Source: Nitrospirota bacterium (GTDB lineage: Bacteria; Nitrospirota_A; Leptospirillia; Leptospirillales; Leptospirillaceae). Taken from it: a DNA stretch of 8,077 nucleotides. Location of the stretch: contig JAKCDE010000040.1 in assembly GCA_021838585.1 (NCBI GenBank), positions 1 through 8,077 on the forward strand. The letters run 5' to 3'. Positions 1-5,384 of the stretch are shown piece after piece; the stretch's first letter is position 1, and each line of letters opens with the position of its first letter. The notes beneath the pieces were generated by a model, which searched no databases, had not been told where the DNA came from, and saw only the letters and a program-made list of their open reading frames with translations. The translations under genes were made by a program, and so were the position numbers.

Positions 1-1
1 C

Positions 2-178
2 GCAGGATGCGGGATTCCCGTCCACGTCAATGTCTGGATGGCTCCGGAGGCGGTCGATGCCGGACGGACCTCCTCCGGCAAGCCGTTTGTCTCCATGATG
101 GGCTCGGTGAAGGTTCTTTCCATTGTGTTGGATACCGACGGCCGGGAGTTGTATCGAAAAAATCCCCCCTCCATCTGA
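2..178 (+). CDS. 3' end of an unrecognised protein (58 C-terminal residues)
   Basis: An open frame enters from the left edge and ends at TGA 176-178. The visible residues run from AGCGIPVHVNVWMAPEAV to a C-terminus of GRELYRKNPPSI. Third codon positions are mostly G or C, as in the other genes here, and this supports this frame over the overlapping plus-strand frame that continues to 294 with an Arg/Ser/Gly-rich composition. The tail alternates beta-like hydrophobic stretches (VHVNVWM, VKVLSIVLDTDG) with turns, suggesting a beta-rich domain. I do not recognise the family, and the start and any signal peptide lie outside the window. The gene converges with the NYN-domain gene, with 22 bases between the two stop codons and no convincing terminator there. 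Confidence 0.6.
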   Translation, partial: AGCGIPVHVNVWMAPEAVDAGRTSSGKPFVSMMGSVKVLSIVLDTDGRELYRKNPPSI

Positions 179-200
179 CCAACCGAAGCCGGTCCCGGGA

Positions 201-1061
201 TCAGTCCGCTGGCTTTTCCGGTAAAAGCTCCGAAAGACGACGATCGATCTCGTTCAGAATGATGGGAGGAATCCCGGATTTTCGGTCGAGATAGCGGCCG
301 AGCATGTCCTTCTCCGGGACCACGTGAAAATAGTCGACCGCATTCTTGATCTGGGGGGAAAAAAGCTGAAGCTGTCCCTGTTCCCCGCGGGAAAGGGAGA
401 GGGAGTAGACGAGTTTCAGCGAATCCTTGAGATACTGGATCAGGGGAATGAAGTCGGTGTCCCCCGAAATGAGAACCGCCGCGTCGTAATGCGCCATCTT
501 TGAAATCATGTCGATCGTGATGCCGATGTCGACTCCTTTTTCCCCTTCCACCGTTCCCTGATACAGAAACGATCCTTCCCGTTCCTTGTCCCTCAGGAGT
601 TCCTTGACCTTGTACGGACGGAGGACCAGCTGTCCGACGTACTTGAACTCCAGAAAGGAGGTCCTTTTCTGGATGTCGTCGAAAACCTCCTCCTTGGCCC
701 TCGAGAGAAGCTCCCTTTGATGCTGGTGCCAGCGCTGGGCCAGGGATTCGACCAAGGGGGGGGTCAGGTCGGGATAGATCTCCCGGTATTGCTCAATGAT
801 GTCCCGGACCGCCCGATCATAGCGATGGAGAGGGGTCGTCGCCTGGGTGTTGTACCAGTAAACCCGGAGCAGGCGGTGCGGAATTCGGGTCTGGTCGGAG
901 AAGACGCTGATGGCCTGTCGGAAAAAGTCCTCCCAAAGGAAGTGCTTTTCATCGAGACGGTATTCCGGAAGATTGTGGCCGGCAGCTTTGAATCGGAATT
1001 TTTGAAGGTCCTTCTTGAAATTCTGGCCGTCAATGAAGATGACCGTTTTCAGGATGTCCAT
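201..1061 (-). CDS. NYN/LabA-type (DUF88, PIN-like) predicted ribonuclease
   Basis: This encodes 286 residues. The N-terminus VIFIDGQNF (Asp11, Asn14) is the first acidic motif of the NYN/LabA-DUF88 group of PIN-like folds. Later come KGVDIGITIDM (Lys175, Asp178, Asp184) and ISGDTDFIPL (Asp201, Asp203), which match the second and third acidic motifs, so the likely metal-binding acids are all present. Residues about 40-165 form a charged, aromatic-rich helical insert between motifs one and two. Family members are predicted or shown to be metal-dependent RNases, but the substrate here cannot be read from sequence. The ATG at 1061 is chosen because GGAG lies 9 bases upstream (complement of 1071-1074). 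An in-frame GTG at 1112 would add 17 residues but has no Shine-Dalgarno motif. There is no signal peptide, so it should be cytoplasmic. Expression may depend on the promoter at 1212-1241 with read-through of the terminator at 1155-1173. The family call is firm and the nuclease role is inferred. Confidence 0.9.
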   Translation of the reverse strand: MDILKTVIFIDGQNFKKDLQKFRFKAAGHNLPEYRLDEKHFLWEDFFRQAISVFSDQTRIPHRLLRVYWYNTQATTPLHRYDRAVRDIIEQYREIYPDLTPPLVESLAQRWHQHQRELLSRAKEEVFDDIQKRTSFLEFKYVGQLVLRPYKVKELLRDKEREGSFLYQGTVEGEKGVDIGITIDMISKMAHYDAAVLISGDTDFIPLIQYLKDSLKLVYSLSLSRGEQGQLQLFSPQIKNAVDYFHVVPEKDMLGRYLDRKSGIPPIILNEIDRRLSELLPEKPAD

Positions 1062-1070
1062 GGATGCGTT

Positions 1071-1074
1071 CTCC
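1071..1074 (-). promoter_or_regulatory. Ribosome binding site deciding the NYN gene start
   Basis: GGAG on the minus strand lies 9 bases before ATG 1061-1059. No comparable motif precedes the upstream in-frame GTG at 1112, so the shorter protein is preferred. Confidence 0.6.
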
Positions 1075-1146
1075 GGTGGGAAAATCCGATTGGGGTCGGG
1101 TTGCGGCAACACGGGGAGGAATGCGTCATGAGGAGAGGAGAATCGG

Positions 1147-1173
1147 AAATGAAAGAGCCCCTAAACGGGGCTC
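1147..1173 (-). terminator. Intrinsic terminator-like hairpin, minus strand
   Basis: Read on the minus strand, a perfect 7-bp stem GAGCCCC/GGGGCTC (1173-1167 and 1161-1155) encloses the 5-base loop GTTTA and is followed directly by TTTCATTT (1154-1147). On the plus strand no T-rich tract follows, so the orientation is clear. It lies about 150 bases beyond the stop of the large c-di-GMP gene and could end that transcript. It also lies between a strong promoter (1212-1241) and the NYN gene, so it could act as an attenuator or end a short RNA. The interrupted U tract suggests incomplete termination. Confidence 0.6.
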
Positions 1174-1206
1174 CCAATGAACTAAGTAAGCGGACATTTC
1201 GTCCAT
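1147..1206 (-). ncRNA. Candidate ~60-nt short RNA or attenuated leader
   Basis: A transcript from the promoter at 1212-1241 would start near 1205-1206 and reach the terminator-like hairpin after about 60 bases. Its 5' end can fold as GGAC-GAAAT-GTCC (1204-1192) or, alternatively, as GACAT...ATGTC (1209-1193). An unpaired linker and the terminator stem follow. The same span contains a 26-codon ORF whose ATG (1206-1204) coincides with the predicted start of transcription and which ends at TGA 1128-1126, so a leaderless short peptide is an alternative. No known RNA family is recognised. The call rests only on the promoter plus hairpin geometry. Confidence 0.3.
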
Positions 1207-1211
1207 GTCAG

Positions 1212-1241
1212 ATATTAACAAGCGCCTTTCGGGTGTGTCAA
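1212..1241 (-). promoter_or_regulatory. Strong sigma70-type promoter, minus strand
   Basis: On the minus strand a perfect TTGACA -35 (1241-1236) and a TAATAT -10 (1217-1212) are separated by 18 bases. This is the best promoter match in the window. It lies between the end of the c-di-GMP gene and the NYN gene and points to the latter, with the hairpin at 1155-1173 in the path. Predicted transcription start is about 1205. Confidence 0.6.
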
Positions 1242-1322
1242 GGAAAAATTCTTTCAAACAGGGCCTTTCATGGGGAGAAAGGAGAAAGGGGGTTTCGTGG
1301 AATGGGTTCATGGGGGAATGGG

Positions 1323-4300
1323 TCAGTGTGCCGGGACCGAATGGGGTTTTCCGTCTTCCCGAATGCGTTCGACCAGCCAATCGGTCAGATCCCGCCCGGA
1401 GGCGTCGTTGGAGGTGTCCTTATGAAAGCCCTCGTGGGCCCGGATGATACGCGGATCTTCGTTTGCGACCCGGGAGAGAAAGGGGGTGAGGGGACAATGG
1501 GCGATATCCGGAGAACCGGGAGCGGAAAAAGGGGTGTGAATCCAGCGATGGTAGGAGAGCGCTCCCAGAAATGTCGTGATGGAGGCGGGTGAAGGGAAGG
1601 GAGGGACGCTTTGGCTCCATTCGAGGATCTGGTCCGCCGGCATGGGGCGGCCCAGGGCGTACCCCTGGCCGAAGGTGGCGCCGAGGATCCTCGTCGCCTC
1701 GACCATCGCCAGGTCTTCGAGTCCTTCGACGATGACGACCCGTTCAAAATCCTGTCCCATCCGGATGATGGTGCCGATCATGCTGAGCGTGTGAAGGGGA
1801 GCGACATGGATCCTTTTAAGAAGGCCCTGGTCGACCTTGATGTTGTCGAAGGGAAGTGTGGCAAGACGCTGGAGACTGCTGAACCCCGACCCCAGGTCGT
1901 CCATGGCCAGCCTGACTCCCAAACGTATCAGCCGTTCGATGGCCTCGTCCTGGGACTTGAGCTCCATCTCCCGGTTCTCGAGGAGCTCGAGGGTCAGTCG
2001 ATTCGGTTCGACACCGTGGCGGTGGAGGGCCTCCTCCACCCATTTGGGACAGTCCGGGTCGCGAAGCGTCCCCGGGGGAAGATTGATGGAAATGTCGAGG
2101 TGAAGGTTCCTGGCATCCCATCGGGGGATCCATTGCAGGGCGAGGTCGAGGCCGGCCCGGAAAAGACGATCGAGCTCGGCGTCTCCCAGGGACGGGAGAA
2201 AGTAGGCCGGAGGGATGACCTCTCCGGAGGGCCTTACCAGTCGAGCCAGGGCTTCGACCTTGACGGGGCCCCCCGTGGTGAGGTCGAAGACAGGCTGCAT
2301 GTACATGGAGAGCCCCCCGGAGAAAAGCTCGTGCCGGTAGGTGGCGGCCTGATCTTCGGGAATGACGCTGGCAGGAGCCCGGCAGAGCTCCCAGATTTTT
2401 TCCCATCGCTGGGTCAGCCCTCTGACGAACTGGACGCTCCAGGGGGTATCGAACTGGTTCGGGTAGGATCCGTAGAGAGAAAGGATGGCCACGGCCGTTC
2501 CGTCAGGATTCCGGATCGGAATGGCCGCTCCCGACCGGATCTCCAGGGGACGGACCACGTCGCGCCAGTGGGCGACCCGGGGATCCTTCTGGTAGTTTGA
2601 TATCTTCTGGGGGGAGAGGCTCCGCCAGGAGTAGGCGATGAGTCCCTTGCCCCGGGGAGAATCGGGGTCGACGACGGCCTCGAACTGGGGGTTGCGCAGG
2701 ATGGCGGCGCCTTCCTGCCCTTTCGGCCCCGCACTGTCCTCGACGATGAAGGTGCCGTTGCTGTTGAGGCGCATCAGAAAGACGCAGGCGATGGCGGGAA
2801 GGGATCCCAGAAGGTCCACTTCCGTTCTCCGGATATCGGCCCAGAGGGCCCCCTGGGGGGGAAGCGGGGCCGAGAGAACCGAAAAGTATTCGCCCGATAC
2901 CTCAATTCCTGCGCGGAGCTCCTCCTGGAGGTCATCCTGGAGACGGATCTCATTGGCCAGAAGGAGGCGATAGCGGTCGCGTGCGGTCAGAAAGGTATGG
3001 GTCAGATGATCGGCAAGGAGACGGCGGTAAAGGGCCATGGATTGGGTGAGCATCGCCCCGTTGACCCCGATCAGGGCATGCGCTTTCCCCGTTTTTCGCG
3101 CCATCTCGATGATCATGTCCCGGGTCGTGTCGCCGGAAAGAAGAAATCGGAGATGTTTTGCCTGAAGGGAGGCAATGTTCTGGAGCTCTCCCTCGTCCTG
3201 ATCCTGGAGGAGGCTTTTCTGTTCGGGATCCTGTTCGGTCTGGGCAAAGAAGGCCTCCACGAACTCGACGATCACCGTCTCGATGTGGGACTGGTGCCGT
3301 TGAAGAAGCTCCTTCGTGTCGGCCCCGTAGGCGTCGAAGGAGGATTCGGGGGCGGGAAGAGCCGGCAGTGACGCTCCGAAAGACCACCACTGGGAGCGGG
3401 CGCCCTTGGAGGACTTGGCTTGGTAGAGGGCCGCATCGGCCTGCCGGACAAGCGTCTCTCCGTCGTCGCCGTTGGAGGGGAAGAGGGCGATTCCCATACT
3501 GATACCGATCCGGATTTCCTCTTTCTCTCCGGAGAAAAAAGGCCTTTCGATGGCCTGATGGATCCGGTTCAGGACATGGGTCAGCTGGCTTGTCGTTTTT
3601 TCGATGGAGAGATCTTCGATGACGAGTCCGAATTCGTCTCCGCCGATACGGGCCACGAAGTCGCTGCCCCGAACCTGTTGTCGAAGTCTTTTGGCAAGCT
3701 CTCCCAGAATTGCGTCCCCTTTGGGGGCTCCGAGGCGATCGTTGATCGGTTGGAAGTCGTCGATGTCCAGGGCGCAGACCGCAAAGACGGTTCCCTTTCT
3801 CTTGGCGCGCGCGAGGGCTCCGCTGAGGGCGTTTTCAAGTCCATGGCGGTTCGGGAGGCTCGTCAAGGGATCTTCGGAGAGTTGTCGTTCCATCTTTTCC
3901 CGCGATTCATGGAGGTCTGTCAGGTCGAGGAGGACCAGCATGGCGCCGTCCCTTCGATCCTCCATGGGGGCCGGGCTTCCCGTCGTTTCTGCCCAGAGGG
4001 TCGTCCCGTCCTTTCGCCGGAGACGCAGGGTCGCCCGAACCTGTTTTCCGAGAAGGACGTTGTGGAGAAGGAGCAGAAAATCCCGGAAAACCTCGGGGGG
4101 GTCGAAGAGAAGCTGGAAGGAGATTCCCGAGATCTCTCCGGGGGTGTACCCGGTGATTCGCCAGAATGCCGGATTTCCCTTCCGGATGCGGGCGTCCTGA
4201 TCGATGAGGAGAATGCCGGCGGCGTTGTTTTCGAAAAGGAAGGAGGCGTCGGACCGGAGGAGGCTGCCCGATGCCGGATGGGCCGAAAGATGAATGAAAC

Positions 4301-4646
4301 AGTCCTCTTCGAGCTTCATGCAGGCGTATTCGGCTTCGACCGGAACCAGGGAGGCGTCTCTTCGACGGAAAAGGGCGGACAGGCGGCCTTCAGGAAAATC
4401 CGTTCCCGATTTTTTGGGGGGAGGGATCCGGTTGTCCCAGGTGGAGGCGTGCATTCCCAGAAGCTCGGCACGGGGAGTTTCCAACAGTTGGCAGAAGGAA
4501 TCGCTGGCCTCGAGCAGAAAGCCCAAATGGTCGAGAACGCAGATCGGGTCGGTCAAGGCCTGGAGAAGAACATCTCCGTGAAGGCGCAGAAAAGCGGCGC
4601 GTTCTGCGGATCGCTCCCGACTGCGATTGGCTTTCCCTGAGGCCAT
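1323..4646 (-). CDS. PAS-PAS-GGDEF-globin-GAF-EAL c-di-GMP enzyme with His/Cys tail
   Basis: This 1107-residue cytoplasmic protein is predicted to make and/or degrade cyclic di-GMP under control of several sensors. Domains in order: PAS about 24-123; PAS about 132-246; GGDEF about 253-418, with DPLTSLPNR, DIDDF (Asp294), GGDEF at 335-339 and the inhibitory RxxD site (RGSD, 326-329) exactly five residues before it; a globin-like segment about 442-568 with KAHALIGV, whose His523 fits the proximal haem ligand of globin-coupled sensors; GAF about 586-756; EAL about 766-1018. The EAL domain has Glu798-Ala-Leu, Asn855, Glu890, AMDDLGSG (Asp916, Asp917), Lys937, Glu974 and Gln994, the full metal and catalytic set as I align it. 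The last ~88 residues are rich in His and contain a Cys, resembling a short CZB zinc-binding pattern. No membrane segment is seen. ATG 4646 is preferred because GGAG lies 5 bases upstream; the frame stays open to 4772, but the extra 42 residues overlap the promoter. The GGDEF, EAL and PAS calls are firm, the globin call is good and the zinc-tail call is tentative. Confidence 0.93.
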   Translation of the reverse strand: MASGKANRSRERSAERAAFLRLHGDVLLQALTDPICVLDHLGFLLEASDSFCQLLETPRAELLGMHASTWDNRIPPPKKSGTDFPEGRLSALFRRRDASLVPVEAEYACMKLEEDCFIHLSAHPASGSLLRSDASFLFENNAAGILLIDQDARIRKGNPAFWRITGYTPGEISGISFQLLFDPPEVFRDFLLLLHNVLLGKQVRATLRLRRKDGTTLWAETTGSPAPMEDRRDGAMLVLLDLTDLHESREKMERQLSEDPLTSLPNRHGLENALSGALARAKRKGTVFAVCALDIDDFQPINDRLGAPKGDAILGELAKRLRQQVRGSDFVARIGGDEFGLVIEDLSIEKTTSQLTHVLNRIHQAIERPFFSGEKEEIRIGISMGIALFPSNGDDGETLVRQADAALYQAKSSKGARSQWWSFGASLPALPAPESSFDAYGADTKELLQRHQSHIETVIVEFVEAFFAQTEQDPEQKSLLQDQDEGELQNIASLQAKHLRFLLSGDTTRDMIIEMARKTGKAHALIGVNGAMLTQSMALYRRLLADHLTHTFLTARDRYRLLLANEIRLQDDLQEELRAGIEVSGEYFSVLSAPLPPQGALWADIRRTEVDLLGSLPAIACVFLMRLNSNGTFIVEDSAGPKGQEGAAILRNPQFEAVVDPDSPRGKGLIAYSWRSLSPQKISNYQKDPRVAHWRDVVRPLEIRSGAAIPIRNPDGTAVAILSLYGSYPNQFDTPWSVQFVRGLTQRWEKIWELCRAPASVIPEDQAATYRHELFSGGLSMYMQPVFDLTTGGPVKVEALARLVRPSGEVIPPAYFLPSLGDAELDRLFRAGLDLALQWIPRWDARNLHLDISINLPPGTLRDPDCPKWVEEALHRHGVEPNRLTLELLENREMELKSQDEAIERLIRLGVRLAMDDLGSGFSSLQRLATLPFDNIKVDQGLLKRIHVAPLHTLSMIGTIIRMGQDFERVVIVEGLEDLAMVEATRILGATFGQGYALGRPMPADQILEWSQSVPPFPSPASITTFLGALSYHRWIHTPFSAPGSPDIAHCPLTPFLSRVANEDPRIIRAHEGFHKDTSNDASGRDLTDWLVERIREDGKPHSVPAH

Positions 4647-4651
4647 TGTTT

Positions 4652-4655
4652 CTCC
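4652..4655 (-). promoter_or_regulatory. Ribosome binding site fixing the c-di-GMP gene start
   Basis: GGAG on the minus strand is 5 bases before ATG 4646. It decides between this start and the upstream in-frame codon at 4772, which would lie upstream of the predicted transcription start (~4740) and so could not be translated from that promoter. Confidence 0.65.
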
Positions 4656-4727
4656 GCTCCGTTGAAGAGCCTTGATTGACGGTCCCTTGAGAGATGGAAT
4701 TGCCCGGTAGCAAAGATGCAGTCTACA

Positions 4728-4739
4728 GGAAATATTTCC
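4728..4739. promoter_or_regulatory. Perfect 12-bp palindrome at the predicted transcription start
   Basis: GGAAATATTTCC is a perfect inverted repeat. Relative to the minus-strand promoter with its -10 at 4752-4747, it covers about +1 to +12, a typical place for a repressor to bind. The binding factor is unknown. It lies in the leader of the c-di-GMP gene, roughly 80-90 bases before the ATG. Confidence 0.4.
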
Positions 4740-4746
4740 ATGAGGG

Positions 4747-4774
4747 AATATACACCCAGTGATGACAATCACAA
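4747..4774 (-). promoter_or_regulatory. Sigma70-type promoter of the c-di-GMP gene
   Basis: On the minus strand TTGTGA (4774-4769) and TATATT (4752-4747) are separated by 16 bases. Predicted start is about 4740, leaving a ~94-base leader before ATG 4646. The -10 element is good and the -35 is partial, consistent with a regulated promoter. Confidence 0.5.
4758..4773. promoter_or_regulatory. CRP/FNR-like operator dyad in the c-di-GMP promoter
   Basis: GTGAT (4759-4763) and ATCAC (4768-4772) form a perfect 5-bp dyad around GACA. The wider 16 bases AGTGATGACAATCACA differ from the CRP pattern TGTGA-N6-TCACA at only the first position and share the TGAT-N4-ATCA core with FNR sites. It overlaps the -35 and the spacer, so binding there should repress this promoter unless another start site is used. 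That a CRP/FNR-family protein binds it is inferred. Confidence 0.45.
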
Positions 4775-4804
4775 AATCAGGGACCCTTTCGCGTCTGGTC
4801 CCAG

Positions 4805-4824
4805 GATTAATCTTAGATAATCTT
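4805..4824. repeat. AT-rich tandem half-sites in the divergent region
   Basis: GATTAATCTT (4805-4814) and GATAATCTT (4816-4824) are near-identical and start 11 bases apart, about one helical turn. The first also contains the palindrome GATTAATC. They sit between the two divergent promoters in an otherwise GC-rich sequence. A regulator binding site is possible but no family is recognised. Confidence 0.3.
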
Positions 4825-4871
4825 TTAGAGACAAAGTCTTGGGATGTTGCGAGAGGGGGATGGCCCTTTTC

Positions 4872-4899
4872 TTGACGTCCGGTGATCCTGGGATATATT
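4872..4899 (+). promoter_or_regulatory. Sigma70-type promoter of the small plus-strand gene
   Basis: TTGACG (4872-4877) and TATATT (4894-4899) are separated by 16 bases and point to the gene starting at 4966. Predicted start is about 4906. Together with the minus-strand promoter at 4747-4774 it makes 4647-4965 a true divergent control region; nothing else coding was seen in that stretch. Confidence 0.5.
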
Positions 4900-4910
4900 G
4901 AAAAGGTTTA

Positions 4911-4926
4911 TGGCTTTTTTAAGCCA
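4911..4926 (+). promoter_or_regulatory. Hairpin-forming inverted repeat in the 5' leader
   Basis: TGGCTT (4911-4916) and AAGCCA (4921-4926) can pair around TTTT. No T tract follows on either strand, so it is not an evident terminator. It lies only a few bases after the predicted transcription start of the small gene at 4966, and could be a leader stem or an operator. Confidence 0.3.
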
Positions 4927-4965
4927 ATCGTCTCCTCAGGGTGATTGATGTTCAAGGGAGGTCCC

Positions 4966-5304
4966 ATGAAAAAGGAAGTCCCAACAAAATATCAGGAGGT
5001 CAACCGACTCCTGCAGGAGATTCGGAATCTCCTTCCCGAAATTGAGTTCCGGTATTCCCCCAAAACGGACCTCCTGGAGTCTGTCCACTTCTCCTTTCCG
5101 GAGGATCGTTCTCTCGACCTCAACTTCTTCGATTCCCTGCCACGTTCCTACCCGACGCCGAATCTCCTGAGACGCTCCCACTCTTCCGCCCGTCTTCCCT
5201 TCATAAACGAAGGTCCAGCCCCCCCCTCCATCAATGACTTTCACGGAGAGATTCCCTATCCGAGACCCAGGGGATCTTCGGGGATTTCTTCCAGAAAGTC
5301 TTGA
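4966..5304 (+). CDS. Small hypothetical protein, 112 residues
   Basis: No family is recognised. ATG 4966 follows GGGAGG (4956-4961) by 4 bases and a promoter lies at 4872-4899, so expression signals favour this strand over the overlapping minus-strand frame at 4936-5244. Residues 1-58 look like a folded helix-then-strand unit: MKKEVPTKYQEVNRLLQEIR is amphipathic and charged, followed by FRYSPKTDLLESVHFSFPED and LDLNFF. Residues 59-112 are rich in Pro, Ser and Arg and are probably disordered, or the reading frame may have decayed there. There is no signal peptide, membrane segment or Cys, so it is likely cytoplasmic. It is divergent from the c-di-GMP gene and shares its control region, which might imply linked regulation. 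Confidence 0.55.
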   Translation: MKKEVPTKYQEVNRLLQEIRNLLPEIEFRYSPKTDLLESVHFSFPEDRSLDLNFFDSLPRSYPTPNLLRRSHSSARLPFINEGPAPPSINDFHGEIPYPRPRGSSGISSRKS

Positions 5305-5355
5305 GGCAGGCCATTCATTTTTCCTGAGTTTCTTTGGTCCCAGCGGGTATGCTCC

Positions 5356-5384
5356 TTGCTTCTCCGGTTAGATCTCCCTAAAAT
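5356..5384 (+). promoter_or_regulatory. Sigma70-type promoter ahead of the envelope gene cluster
   Basis: TTGCTT (5356-5361) and TAAAAT (5379-5384) have the ideal 17-base spacing. The predicted start near 5391 leaves a ~115-base leader before the GTG at 5506. The leader contains a GC-rich stem at 5466-5484 (seven pairs with one bulged G, loop ATCC) about 10 bases before the ribosome binding site. Confidence 0.5.

Noticed and set aside
182..193. ACCG-AAGC-CGGT hairpin between the convergent stops as a terminator
   Set aside because: The stem is only 4 bp and no T tract follows on either strand.
717..1592. Long plus-strand open frame opposite the NYN gene and the end of the c-di-GMP gene
   Set aside because: It is antisense to two well-supported genes, spans their intergenic terminator and promoter, and shows no family motifs. 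GC-rich coding sequence commonly leaves open antisense frames.
1611..2600. 329-codon plus-strand frame opposite the EAL and GAF domains
   Set aside because: The minus strand carries unmistakable EAL motifs through this region. The antisense product is low-complexity, rich in Gly, Asp, Glu and Pro.
3420..4640. 406-codon plus-strand frame opposite the PAS and GGDEF domains
   Set aside because: It is the mirror of the conserved GGDEF/PAS coding sequence, with no recognisable domain and no convincing ribosome binding site.
4647..4772. N-terminal extension of the c-di-GMP protein to the upstream in-frame start
   Set aside because: It would place the start inside the predicted promoter, has no Shine-Dalgarno motif, and adds residues with no domain character.
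4780..4802. GGGACC...GGTCCC inverted repeat upstream of the c-di-GMP promoter
   Set aside because: It has a 6-bp stem with an 11-base loop and no T tract. It may be chance in GC-rich sequence and adds little to the better operators nearby.
4647..4965. c-di-GMP (GEMM) riboswitch in the leaders of the divergent genes
   Set aside because: I could not find the conserved GEMM-I core elements or tetraloop-receptor pattern in this region or in the leaders at 5385-5505 and 7334-7508.
4936..5244. Minus-strand frame overlapping the small gene at 4966
   Set aside because: Promoter and GGGAGG signals favour the plus strand. This frame lacks an obvious ribosome binding site, though the small gene itself is only moderately certain.
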